NCBI GenBank assembly: GCA_019634245.1
Contig: JAHQVR010000254.1
Coordinates: 1 to 47,220, forward strand
Source: Gammaproteobacteria bacterium
GTDB taxonomy: Bacteria; Pseudomonadota; Gammaproteobacteria; Granulosicoccales; Granulosicoccaceae
Length of the DNA stretch: 47,220 nt
Direction: 5' to 3'
Shown here: positions 16,274 through 24,351 of the stretch, one piece after another
How the letters are laid out: each line of letters starts with the position of its first letter
Position numbering within the stretch: position 1 is the stretch's first letter
Notes under the pieces: generated by a model
Databases searched by the model: none
What the model was told of the DNA's origin: nothing
The model's input: only the letters and a program-made list of their open reading frames with translations
Translations under genes and position numbers: made by a program

Positions 16274-16683
16274 CGTTTTCTCGTGCGTCTGGATTTATAC
16301 ACCCAGGCGACGACTACGGTACTCTCACCCCATTCAACACCCTCTTCGTCTTTTAGTGTGTAACGGGTTGTTTCCACTAAGTAGCGAGTCGCAAAAAACT
16401 CTCCCTCTGACACGTTTGTCCAACAATTAAGTGGTTTTTCACCCGTGCCAAATACACACAACGACATTGGACGAACTGAATTCCAGCTTAGTGACAATTT
16501 TACATAGCAAGGCTGCCCTTCTCGAAGCGTAACGCAACGTTGAGGCTTAACGACAAAAGCAAGGTCTTGCTCGTCATCACTCTGAGCTTGTGCTCCACTG
16601 AATGAAATGCTGGCTATAAAGCACAACACAACCACGTACCATCTGCCAGCAATAAAACGTGGTTGGCTTTGAGTGTTTATCAC
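16258..16683 (-). CDS. DUF3019 family secreted protein
   Basis: The frame is open from a TTG at 16701, but GTG at 16683, one base after the mipA stop, is a more natural start and gives about 141 residues. A signal peptide ('WYVVVLCFIASISFSGAQA') precedes a mature domain of about 105 residues. 'VKPQRCVTLREGQPCYVKLSLSW' elements near the start of the mature protein, with paired Cys, and two further Cys ('SLCVFG', 'LNCWTN') match DUF3019, a small periplasmic beta-sandwich family found next to mipA and RstAB-like genes in Shewanella and relatives. It ends in a basic tail ('RRTRKRWRLF'). The job is unknown; the operon suggests it serves the same envelope response. Confidence 0.8.
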   Translation of the reverse strand: MINTQSQPRFIAGRWYVVVLCFIASISFSGAQAQSDDEQDLAFVVKPQRCVTLREGQPCYVKLSLSWNSVRPMSLCVFGTGEKPLNCWTNVSEGEFFATRYLVETTRYTLKDEEGVEWGESTVVVAWVYKSRRTRKRWRLF

Positions 16684-16684
16684 G

Positions 16685-17530
16685 TCAAAACACAAACACA
16701 AGCGCTGTGGCTATCTCTGTATAGTCGTCATCAGTCAATAATGGACTGCGTTTGATTGAGTCTGACAATGCCCAGTACCGCAAAGTGTTGCTTAACACCA
16801 AATACTCAGACAGTGGATAGGACATTCCGATTTCAGTTACATAGGTAATGCTGGCTCCGGCAGTGTAAGCGGGAAAACGATCCGACGCTTCGTCCTCATC
16901 AACACCAAAAATGTAATCGGTATAGCCTGCCGAGTAATATCGAGCGCCGATAATCGCATGGGCATTCCAATTGCGCACCAGCCAATTACGCGCAATGCTC
17001 CCTGTCATCATAAAGCCATCGTGCAAGCCCTCTACATCGGCCAAGGCTTCGAATTGTGCGATCAGTGGCCCGGAATAAATTGTGCCCCGTAACCCCATGA
17101 TGAGACCTGGACGCCGGTCGTCAATATCTGCGAGCTCATCACTGATGCGATTATCGATTCCACCTTCACTGCTCGCACCCAACACGTCTATGGACCACAA
17201 AGGGCTGGAATAGGCGTTGTAACCCAGTTGAACCCGGTTGTGACTGTTCTGAGAAACATCCAGAAAAAATCGCTTGAAACGATAGTAGCCCCCCACATGA
17301 AAGTCGACTGAGCCGCTGTCTGCACCTTCAATTGGAATAGAGCTGTAGCTCAACCTAGGACCAAATTCGATAAATCCACCATCGGGGGTTCCCAGATCTT
17401 GGCGCCCATCGCGCACATCACGGGCTACATCGGCCAGGGCATTCGAACTGCACAATAACGCCACAGCTAAACCCAAAAGCACTGAAGCATTCATTCCCAC
17501 TGACTTACCGGATGGTCGAGTTATAGTCAC
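16685..17530 (-). CDS. MipA/OmpV family outer-membrane protein
   Basis: 281 residues from a GTG start, chosen because it gives a leader with positive charges before 'VLLGLAVALLCSSNALA'. The mature protein is a series of amphipathic strands with 'GGFIEFGPRLSYSSIPI', 'FHVGGYYRFKRFFLDV', 'RPGLIMGLRGTIYSGPL' and a closing strand ending 'ATALVFVF' with terminal Phe, as for an outer-membrane beta barrel. MipA/OmpV proteins have been linked to scaffold binding of wall enzymes and to antibiotic or envelope stress responses. First gene of the operon with DUF3019 and the two-component system. The GTAAC repeat lies 27-41 bases upstream of its start. Confidence 0.87.
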   Translation of the reverse strand: MTITRPSGKSVGMNASVLLGLAVALLCSSNALADVARDVRDGRQDLGTPDGGFIEFGPRLSYSSIPIEGADSGSVDFHVGGYYRFKRFFLDVSQNSHNRVQLGYNAYSSPLWSIDVLGASSEGGIDNRISDELADIDDRRPGLIMGLRGTIYSGPLIAQFEALADVEGLHDGFMMTGSIARNWLVRNWNAHAIIGARYYSAGYTDYIFGVDEDEASDRFPAYTAGASITYVTEIGMSYPLSEYLVLSNTLRYWALSDSIKRSPLLTDDDYTEIATALVFVF

Positions 17531-17556
17531 TTATATCGTCTTTCTCTCAGATCTTC

Positions 17557-17571
17557 GTAACACTACGTAAC
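17557..17571 (-). promoter_or_regulatory. Candidate response-regulator box (GTAAC-N5-GTAAC direct repeat) upstream of mipA
   Basis: Two identical pentamers (17557-17561 and 17567-17571) repeat with a 10-base period, the geometry used by OmpR-family dimers such as CpxR. It lies just upstream of the mipA start, in front of an operon that encodes an OmpR-family regulator. It is a sequence-pattern prediction only. Confidence 0.4.
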
Positions 17572-17703
17572 AGTTGGTTCCGTTTGCGGTAATTCTACCC
17601 TCTTTAACGCGGGCAAAATCTCCAAAGAAGGCGCAGATATCGTGCTCGATACTCACCAACTTAACGTATTATAGGTTTTGACGATCAGGATAACGGACCA
17701 GCA

Positions 17704-18369
17704 ATGAGCGCGAATTTGGAATTGCTTCGGCATGTTGATTTATTTGGCCATCTAACCGACGAGCAACTATCGATTCTCGACGATCAGGCTCGCACTGTAC
17801 AGTTTCGTAAAAATGCGATAGTGATGACCGAGGGTGATGCTGGAGAATCCATGTATGTCATTGTCAAAGGCTTGGTGAAGGTATTTGTCTCAGATTCAGA
17901 CGGCAAAGAATTGGTGCTCTACCAAGAAGGACCCGGTAGCGTCATTGGCGATATAGCCCTACTCGATGACGAACCCCGATCGGCCTCGGTGTCTACCTTG
18001 GAAGACACCAGTGCTCTAATGATTTCCAAACCTAGTTTTCAGCAGTGTTTACACGACAATCCTGATATGGCGATCCGGATTATCAGATCACTGACACTGC
18101 GCTTACGACAAGCCACTGAAGGAAGCCGCAGCCTTGCGTTGAACAATGTCTATAGACGACTGGCTGACAAGCTTCTTGAACTCAGTATCAACAACCGTTT
18201 GAATGAAACTCAATTACCTAAAAAATACGCCCATCAAGAGCTCGGCAATATGATCGGAGCTTCCAGAGAAATGGTTGGCAAAGTCATGGCTGAGTTAATC
18301 AAGGGTGAGTATATTGAGATGCGTGACGGCATCATATATATCCTTAAAAAATTCCCTAAAGATTGGTGA
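17704..18369 (+). CDS. Crp/Fnr family transcriptional regulator
   Basis: 221 residues. The N-terminal cyclic-nucleotide-type barrel has 'VMTEGDAGESMYVIVKGLVKVFV' elements and 'GDIALLDDEPRSASV', which contains the Glu and Arg-Ser-Ala positions that contact cAMP in CRP. After a long helix, the winged helix includes 'YAHQELGNMIGASREMVGKVMAEL', with the recognition helix. The N-terminus lacks the Cys cluster of FNR, so it is unlikely to be an iron-sulfur oxygen sensor. It is divergent from the mipA operon and ends 4 bases before the convergent AI-2E permease gene. Target genes are unknown. A TATTAT hexamer about 30 bases upstream may be its -10 box. Confidence 0.9.
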   Translation: MSANLELLRHVDLFGHLTDEQLSILDDQARTVQFRKNAIVMTEGDAGESMYVIVKGLVKVFVSDSDGKELVLYQEGPGSVIGDIALLDDEPRSASVSTLEDTSALMISKPSFQQCLHDNPDMAIRIIRSLTLRLRQATEGSRSLALNNVYRRLADKLLELSINNRLNETQLPKKYAHQELGNMIGASREMVGKVMAELIKGEYIEMRDGIIYILKKFPKDW

Positions 18370-18373
18370 GTGC

Positions 18374-19654
18374 TTAAGGTTCGGCATCGCCCTTGTTACC
18401 CGATGTCGGAGGGCTGTTACTGGGTGTTGATGTGCTGCTGGGTCCACTCGGATCGCTACCGGCACTACTCTCGGACCGTTTAGCCGGAGTAGCCCCGGCT
18501 GCACGGTTACCTGCCAAAGTCTCTGATGCAGCAGATGTCTCATTGTCGGCGAGTAGTTTGTGGTGCGGTAGCGGCACCTCACCTTTTCGGGGTCTAAACG
18601 CTGTTGTCGGCAACCAGGAACTGAACTCATACCCATAGAGTTCCCATATAGTGACAAACAAGGCCGCGATGATTGGACCTATCACAAACCCCATAAACCC
18701 AAATAATATTAAGCCGCCCAACGTACTGAAGAATATGAGCAGCTCGTGTAGCTGAGTATCGTTTCCAACCAGTTTTGGTCGCAGGAGATTGTCAACACTA
18801 CCTACTACCACCGCGCAGAACAACACCAATAAAAGTGCCGTAATATATTCGCCACCTGCCACCAAATATAACGCAGCAGGTATCCACACAATCGCGGTAC
18901 CAATACCCGGCACGACTGATAGGAACATCATAGCTACCGCCCAGAATAACGCACTAGGGATTCCGGCAAAGTACAACGCCAACCCAGCCAGTGAACCCTG
19001 CAAAATTCCAATGACTGCCGTACCCTTTAACGTGGCACGGGTAACAGAGGTAAACCGCGCAAGTAGTTTCTTTTCATCATCATCATTGAGTGGTAGGTAG
19101 TACAGTAGGTAATACAACAACCGATCGCCATCAATGAAAAAGAAGAACATCGTGTACAGGATGATCAGCACATTGGCCAGCAGCTTTATAGTGCCCGTGG
19201 TCACCGACTGTGCTGCGTCAATAGTCCATTTACTAACAGAGCCGGTCATGTTACCCACCCAATTCAGCAACATTTCTCGATACGGCAATAACTGCTCGTA
19301 GAACGGTAACTTAGATAGGTTTTCAGTGATCATTCCCGGCTCGGACAATTGGGCCACTATCCAGGGCTTAGCCGTTTGCGCAATATCGACCGCCTGAGAA
19401 AACACCGTGCCAAAGACCATGGACAATGGCACCACGACGAACAGTAATATCGTGAGCAGTGTCGCCAGGGATGCCAGAGCTTCTCGTTCACCAAACAGGG
19501 ACAAGAACTTTCTGTAAAGAGGGCTAAATAGTGCGGCGAACAACGCAGCAATAAAAATCGACAATAGAAATGGCTTCATCACCGCCAGGAACAGCAGTGA
19601 TATTGCTATCAGCACTAAGATCAATACCGCTCGATTGACAATTCTTTGTTGCAT
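18374..19654 (-). CDS. AI-2E family (PerM-like) transporter
   Basis: 426 residues with about eight membrane helices. Conserved elements include the paired N-terminal helices 'AVLILVLIAISLLFLAVM' and 'LSIFIAALFAALFSPLY', 'ALFWAVAMMFLSVVPGIGTAIVW' near residue 235, 'NLLRPKLVGND' near residue 288 and 'FFSTLGGLILFGFMGFVIGP' near residue 308, all diagnostic of the family. Members move autoinducer-2 or, in other cases, sodium/protons, so the substrate cannot be named. The C-terminal 75 residues form a Ser/Pro/Thr/Gly-rich tail that most relatives lack or have shorter. It ends almost touching the Crp-like gene (4-base gap, convergent). Confidence 0.88.
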   Translation of the reverse strand: MQQRIVNRAVLILVLIAISLLFLAVMKPFLLSIFIAALFAALFSPLYRKFLSLFGEREALASLATLLTILLFVVVPLSMVFGTVFSQAVDIAQTAKPWIVAQLSEPGMITENLSKLPFYEQLLPYREMLLNWVGNMTGSVSKWTIDAAQSVTTGTIKLLANVLIILYTMFFFFIDGDRLLYYLLYYLPLNDDDEKKLLARFTSVTRATLKGTAVIGILQGSLAGLALYFAGIPSALFWAVAMMFLSVVPGIGTAIVWIPAALYLVAGGEYITALLLVLFCAVVVGSVDNLLRPKLVGNDTQLHELLIFFSTLGGLILFGFMGFVIGPIIAALFVTIWELYGYEFSSWLPTTAFRPRKGEVPLPHHKLLADNETSAASETLAGNRAAGATPAKRSESSAGSDPSGPSSTSTPSNSPPTSGNKGDAEP

Positions 19655-19767
19655 TTTTTACACGTTACGCCGAGCTCGTTATGGGCCTAAGTTTAGTGGA
19701 TGTCTCAACAATTGGTGTGTTTGAATCCTACGGGCGCCGAATAACCACAACACCTCGCAAATTCCGA

Positions 19768-20691
19768 TTAGAGACTCGGCTGACCATTGACAGCTAAATA
19801 AATACTGTAGAGTGAACTGGTGCCACAAATAAATAAGTGATTAAGTTTTGCACCACCAAAACACACGTTAGACACCATCTCTGGAACCAGAACCTTACCC
19901 AATAGATTACCGTCGGCATCAAAACAATGAACACCATCCGCGGCTGACGACCAAACTTGATCGTTCACATCAACTCGAAAACCATCGAATACGCCATTAT
20001 TACAGACGGCAAACTCTCGACTGTTGGATAGTTTTTCCCCATTACCAACGACATCAAACACCCGCATATGCTTTGGCGCGTCTCCGGTGTCTGAAACACC
20101 GGTGTCAGAGACATATAACCTGGATTCATCCGTTGAAAAAGCCAAGCCATTGGGCTGAATAAAATCATCAGCTACAACAGACAATTGACCATCATTACTG
20201 ACGCGGTACACACAGCAAGGCAGCTCCGATTCGCTTTTATCACCTTCATAGTCGGACATTATTCCGTAGCTAGGATCAGTAAACCAAATACTGCCATCGC
20301 TTTTTACTACAACGTCATTAGGAGAGTTAAAACGTTTGCCGCCATAGCCCTCAGCAATCACCGTGATAGTTCCATTGTGCTCGGTTCGTGTCACCTGACG
20401 CGATCGGTGTTCACAACTAACCAAACGGCCCTGCCGATCCACCGTATTACCGTTACTGTTTTGGCTTGGTTGGCGAAACACTGAAACGGAACCATCACAT
20501 TCATCCCAGCGCAACATTCGATTATTCGGAATATCTGAGAATATCAAATACCGACCCGCTGGAAACCAAGCTGGCCCTTCCATCCACAACGAACCTGTCC
20601 AATGTCGTTGCAGACGAGCGTGTCCGATCACGGACTTCGCGAAGCGCTTATCAACGTGCTCTAGGCCAGAGCCTTCAATTTCACCGTACAT
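19768..20691 (-). CDS. SMP-30/gluconolactonase family protein
   Basis: About 307 residues from ATG 20691 (the frame opens at TTG 20715). It is a six-bladed beta-propeller lactonase: 'WMEGPAWFPAGRYLIFSD' carries the metal-binding Glu, 'NGNTVDRQGRLVSCEH' and 'FNSPNDVVVKSDGSIWFTDPSYG' the Asn ligand, and 'QPNGLAFSTDESRLYVSDTG' the Asp ligand. It should hydrolyse a sugar lactone such as glucono-1,5-lactone to the free acid. Divergent from gluconokinase, 6-phosphogluconate dehydrogenase and related genes, which fits gluconate as the product. No signal peptide, so cytoplasmic. Confidence 0.88.
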   Translation of the reverse strand: MYGEIEGSGLEHVDKRFAKSVIGHARLQRHWTGSLWMEGPAWFPAGRYLIFSDIPNNRMLRWDECDGSVSVFRQPSQNSNGNTVDRQGRLVSCEHRSRQVTRTEHNGTITVIAEGYGGKRFNSPNDVVVKSDGSIWFTDPSYGIMSDYEGDKSESELPCCVYRVSNDGQLSVVADDFIQPNGLAFSTDESRLYVSDTGVSDTGDAPKHMRVFDVVGNGEKLSNSREFAVCNNGVFDGFRVDVNDQVWSSAADGVHCFDADGNLLGKVLVPEMVSNVCFGGAKLNHLFICGTSSLYSIYLAVNGQPSL

Positions 20692-20806
20692 TTGTGCTAA
20701 TGCCCCAAAAAGCAATTGCTGAGATCAGGCTATGACGATACCATTATTCCCTAAATTTCCAGAAATCAATTTCCGTGTCATGACATGGAAACTACAGGCC
20801 GACTCC

Positions 20807-21382
20807 ATGTCACAGAGCAACTCGAGCCCCAAACGCCCGTTTATCGTGGTTGTGATGGGGGTCAGCGGTTGTGGCAAATCTACCGTCGCAGAACTGGTCG
20901 CAAAAGAACTCCAAGCCTCTTTTAAAGACGGAGACGAACTGCATCCGCCGATTAATATTGAACGGATGTCACAAGGCATTCCCCTAACCGATCAAGACCG
21001 GGAACCGTGGCTTCATCTCGTGAAAACCTATGCAATAGATAGCACAGCCGATGGCGAACCTTGCGTCATTGCCTGTTCTGCTCTGAAAAAATCCTATCGT
21101 GATATTCTCAGAGAAGCAGGCGATGTCTGGTTTGTTCATTTAGAGGGTTCCAAAGAACTCATTGCTAACCGCATGCGCTCGCGTACGGGACATTTCATGC
21201 CCGAGGCTCTGCTGGAGAGTCAGTTCGCGGCACTAGAGCTTCCAACCAATGAAAGCCAGGTCGTCAGCGTTTCTATCGATGCTACAGTAGACGCAGTGGC
21301 ACTTTCTGCGGCACATACGCTAAAAGCGCATCCTGTATTCGCCAAGCGGTATACCTTAGAAGCCGAAACCCAAAACAATTAA
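20807..21382 (+). CDS. gntK: Gluconokinase
   Basis: About 191 residues from ATG 20807; ATG codons at 20732 and 20780 are also in frame, but the later start leaves room for a divergent promoter and is closer to the usual length. P-loop 'VVVMGVSGCGKSTVAEL' near residue 14, 'FKDGDELHPPINIERMSQGIPLTDQDREPWL' elements that bind gluconate, 'CSALKKSYRDILR' and 'RTGHFMPEALLESQFAALE' are all typical of the thermoresistant gluconokinase family. Phosphorylates gluconate to 6-phosphogluconate, the substrate of gnd encoded 1 kb downstream. First gene of a plus-strand set with the 2-hydroxyacid dehydrogenase, gnd and a mutarotase. Confidence 0.94.
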   Translation: MSQSNSSPKRPFIVVVMGVSGCGKSTVAELVAKELQASFKDGDELHPPINIERMSQGIPLTDQDREPWLHLVKTYAIDSTADGEPCVIACSALKKSYRDILREAGDVWFVHLEGSKELIANRMRSRTGHFMPEALLESQFAALELPTNESQVVSVSIDATVDAVALSAAHTLKAHPVFAKRYTLEAETQNN

Positions 21383-21410
21383 TGACAAGATCTCACGGAA
21401 TAACTCGTCG

Positions 21411-22352
21411 ATGAAACCTTTGCTGCTCGGTATGCTTCAGCTTTTTCCAGCCACTCAAGAGGCTCTAGAGAAGCAGTACCAACTCATTCGATACTGGGAA
21501 GCCGATGACCCCGACGCCCTACTAAGCTCCATAGCCGATCAATGTGTGGGCATAGTCACTGATGGTGGACGTGGTGTGGAACGCGCCGTTCTTGAAAAAC
21601 TACCCAATGTAAAAATTGTGTCTGTATTTGGTGTTGGCGTTGATTCGGTCGATTTAGACTATTGTGCGAGTAACCAAATTCCCGTTACCAACACACCGGA
21701 TGTACTTAGCGCAGATGTAGCCGACTTGGCGATCGCGCTTGGGCTCGCCATCTGCCGTCAGTTAGTCGCAGGCGATGCCTATACACGTGCTAATCGGTGG
21801 GTAACTGAAGGCCCGATGCCACTGACCACACGTATGTGTGAGAAAAAGGCCGGTATCTTTGGCATGGGAAGCATTGGTTCGGCATTGGCAAAACGCTTGG
21901 CAGCTTTTGATATGGATATTAGTTACTGCAACCGAAGTAAAAAGCCGGAGTCTGATTACACGTATTACCCATCGCTCACCGACATGGCTAAAGCGGTTGA
22001 CTTTCTATTTGTGACGGCATCTGCTACAGGTGATTCGATCAATGCAGTAAACGCAGAAGTCTTGGATGCACTGGGCCCTTCGGGGTATTTTATCAATGTA
22101 TCTCGAGGTTCGTTGGTCGACGAACCGGCTTTAATTGAGGCTCTTACTCATAAAAAAATCGCTGGGGCGGGCCTGGATGTGTTTGCCGCCGAACCCACTA
22201 TCCCCGAAGCCCTCATTAATTTGGACAACGTTGTGCTACAGCCCCATCATGCCAGTGGCACTTTCGAAACCCGCAGCGCAATGGGTAATTTGGTGATAGA
22301 TAACCTGGCGGCCCATTTTTCAAGCCAACCGCTATTAACACCGGTAACCTAA
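21411..22352 (+). CDS. D-2-hydroxyacid dehydrogenase (probable glyoxylate/hydroxypyruvate or 2-ketogluconate reductase)
   Basis: 313 residues. The NAD(P)-binding Rossmann motif 'AGIFGMGSIGSALAKRL' is near residue 148, followed by 'CNRSKKPE', where the Arg-Ser after the second strand suggests NADPH preference. Catalytic residues are in 'NVSRGSLVDEPALI' (Arg), 'LDVFAAEPTIP' (Glu) and 'VVLQPHHASGT' (His). It resembles GhrB-type enzymes. Placed between gluconokinase and gnd, a role in reducing 2-ketogluconate to gluconate is plausible, but this is inference from context. Confidence 0.88.
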   Translation: MKPLLLGMLQLFPATQEALEKQYQLIRYWEADDPDALLSSIADQCVGIVTDGGRGVERAVLEKLPNVKIVSVFGVGVDSVDLDYCASNQIPVTNTPDVLSADVADLAIALGLAICRQLVAGDAYTRANRWVTEGPMPLTTRMCEKKAGIFGMGSIGSALAKRLAAFDMDISYCNRSKKPESDYTYYPSLTDMAKAVDFLFVTASATGDSINAVNAEVLDALGPSGYFINVSRGSLVDEPALIEALTHKKIAGAGLDVFAAEPTIPEALINLDNVVLQPHHASGTFETRSAMGNLVIDNLAAHFSSQPLLTPVT

Positions 22353-22360
22353 ATTTCCCT

Positions 22361-23818
22361 ATGAGTAATAACGCTGATATTGCGCTGATCGGTCTGGCCG
22401 TTATGGGTCAGAATCTCGTATTAAATATGGCCGACAATGGCTACACCGTAGTCACCTACAACCGGACACATCAAAAGGCCATCGATTTTCTAGAAGGCCC
22501 CGCCGCTGGAAAATCTATATCGATCAGTGACACCTTAGAAGACTTAGTGAGCCAGCTAAAAAGTCCCAGAAAAATTATGCTTATGGTGAAGGCCGGTGCA
22601 CCGGTGGATTCAACCATTGATGCGCTATTACCTCTGTTGAATAAAGGGGACATTATCATCGATGGTGGCAATAGCAATTTTGTAGATACTCAACGACGCG
22701 CCCTAGATCTAAAAGACAAAGGCATATTGTTTGTGGGTAGTGGAGTTTCCGGAGGAGAAGAGGGTGCTAGATTCGGCCCATCACTCATGCCCGGTGGCCA
22801 TGCCGATAGCTGGCCGCATATAAAAAATCTCTTCCAGGCCATCGCTGCCAAGACCGATTCAGGCGTACCCTGCTGTGATTGGGTGGGCGACAACGGTGCC
22901 GGCCATTTTGTCAAAATGGTACACAACGGTATCGAATACGGCGATATGCAACTCATCTGCGAAGCCTATCAATACATGAAAGACGTGTTGGGTATGGACA
23001 ACCAGGCCATGCACTCAACCTTCGCCCAATGGAACACCGGCAATCTCAACAGCTACTTAATTGAGATCACCGCTGACATCTTGGCCTACCAAGAAAACGG
23101 CACGTACGTCGTTGATACCATAGTAGACAAAGCCGGTCAGAAAGGTACTGGCAAATGGACAGCGATCAATGCGCTCGATTTAGGTATTCCACTCACTCTC
23201 ATTGGTGAGGCTGTGCTGGCGCGCTTTTTATCGGCCTTAAAAGATGAGCGAGTCAAAGCGTCCGGCATTCTTCCTAAACCTGCCGCACCGAGCAACATGA
23301 GCGATACAGACAAAGCTCAGGCGTTAGAGGCTCTTGGGCATGCCTTGTTTGCCTCAAAAATAATCTCCTATACACAAGGCTACATGCTTATGCGTGCCGC
23401 AGCTGAACATTACAACTGGACGTTAAATTTTGGCGGCATCGCGCAGATGTGGCGGGGTGGCTGCATTATCAGATCAGCCTTTTTGGATGACATCAAAAAC
23501 GCCTTCGACAAAGAACCCAAGTTGTCCAACTTACTGCTAGACGACTACTTTCGTAATCACATAGAACACGCACAGGCGGCTTGGCGATCCACTATTGCCA
23601 ACGGTGTTAAAGCGGGCATACCCATGCCAGCGATGTCATCGGCTTTGGCGTTTTTTGATGGCTACCGAAGCGAGCGATTACCCGCTAATCTACTTCAAGC
23701 TCAGCGAGACTATTTTGGCGCTCACACGTATCAAATTCTCGGCGGTGATGGCGCGGCACATCATACCGATTGGACGGGCACAGGAGGCGATGTGTCCAGC
23801 ACCACCTACAATGCGTAA
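22361..23818 (+). CDS. gnd: 6-phosphogluconate dehydrogenase (decarboxylating)
   Basis: 485 residues. The N-terminal 'IALIGLAVMGQNLVLNMADNGYTVVTYNRT' elements bind NADP (Asn-Arg-Thr after the second strand). 'GVSGGEEGARFGPSLMPGG' near residue 127, the catalytic Lys in 'GHFVKMVHNGIEYGDMQ' near residue 185 and the long helical C-terminal domain with 'GQKGTGKWTAINAL' are those of the full-length homodimeric enzyme. It makes ribulose 5-phosphate, CO2 and NADPH from 6-phosphogluconate in the cytoplasm. It starts 8 bases after the dehydrogenase stop and lies in the gluconate operon. Confidence 0.97.
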   Translation: MSNNADIALIGLAVMGQNLVLNMADNGYTVVTYNRTHQKAIDFLEGPAAGKSISISDTLEDLVSQLKSPRKIMLMVKAGAPVDSTIDALLPLLNKGDIIIDGGNSNFVDTQRRALDLKDKGILFVGSGVSGGEEGARFGPSLMPGGHADSWPHIKNLFQAIAAKTDSGVPCCDWVGDNGAGHFVKMVHNGIEYGDMQLICEAYQYMKDVLGMDNQAMHSTFAQWNTGNLNSYLIEITADILAYQENGTYVVDTIVDKAGQKGTGKWTAINALDLGIPLTLIGEAVLARFLSALKDERVKASGILPKPAAPSNMSDTDKAQALEALGHALFASKIISYTQGYMLMRAAAEHYNWTLNFGGIAQMWRGGCIIRSAFLDDIKNAFDKEPKLSNLLLDDYFRNHIEHAQAAWRSTIANGVKAGIPMPAMSSALAFFDGYRSERLPANLLQAQRDYFGAHTYQILGGDGAAHHTDWTGTGGDVSSTTYNA

Positions 23819-23850
23819 CACCTAACTCTTGGATAAACGAGGCGAACACC

Positions 23851-24336
23851 ATGCTCTTTGGAATATCCCCCGAACTACCGGCAAATCTACTCCAAACACT
23901 CTCTCTGATGGGGCACGCAGATGAAATCGTAATTTGCGATGCTAATTTCCCGGCAAGCTCTGTGGCAAAAAGTACCCATGTCGGAGAAGTGATACAGACT
24001 GGCTATAAAACCACCTCACGTGCGTGTTCGGACATCTTGTCTTTGATGCCCCTGGATGCCTTTGTTGAATCTCCGGCTCGCTGCATGGAAGTCCCGGGTA
24101 GCCATGACCGGTCGCCGGACGTGCATCAAGAAGTCTCAACTGTGTTGAATTCACTTCCGGGGAACCCATGGTCATTAACACCGCTGGATCGATTCGAATT
24201 CTATGATCGAGCGAGACACACTTTTTGTGTGATACGCACATTGGAACGCCGAGCGTATGGGTGCTTTCTCTTCACCAAAGGGGTGTTAACGCCCGATGGA
24301 GAGCTGATGACGCCAGAATTTGCGAATAAGGTATAA
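23851..24336 (+). CDS. RbsD/FucU family sugar mutarotase
   Basis: About 161 residues from ATG 23851; the frame opens earlier but overlaps gnd. Recognised by 'MLFGISPELPANLLQTLSLMGHADEIVICDANFPA' elements with the active-site His and Asp, 'LSLMPLDAFVESP', and the C-terminal 'FYDRARHTFCVIRTLERRAYGCFLFTKGVL' elements with its Tyr. FucU and RbsD proteins interconvert anomers of fucose, ribose or related sugars. As the last gene of the gluconate set it may handle the free sugar from which the lactone is made. The exact sugar is not known. Confidence 0.88.
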   Translation: MLFGISPELPANLLQTLSLMGHADEIVICDANFPASSVAKSTHVGEVIQTGYKTTSRACSDILSLMPLDAFVESPARCMEVPGSHDRSPDVHQEVSTVLNSLPGNPWSLTPLDRFEFYDRARHTFCVIRTLERRAYGCFLFTKGVLTPDGELMTPEFANKV

Positions 24337-24351
24337 CAGTCAAGGCACTAT

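Noticed and set aside
17704..18369. Crp/Fnr gene as an FNR oxygen sensor.
   Set aside because: The N-terminal Cys cluster needed for the iron-sulfur centre is missing.
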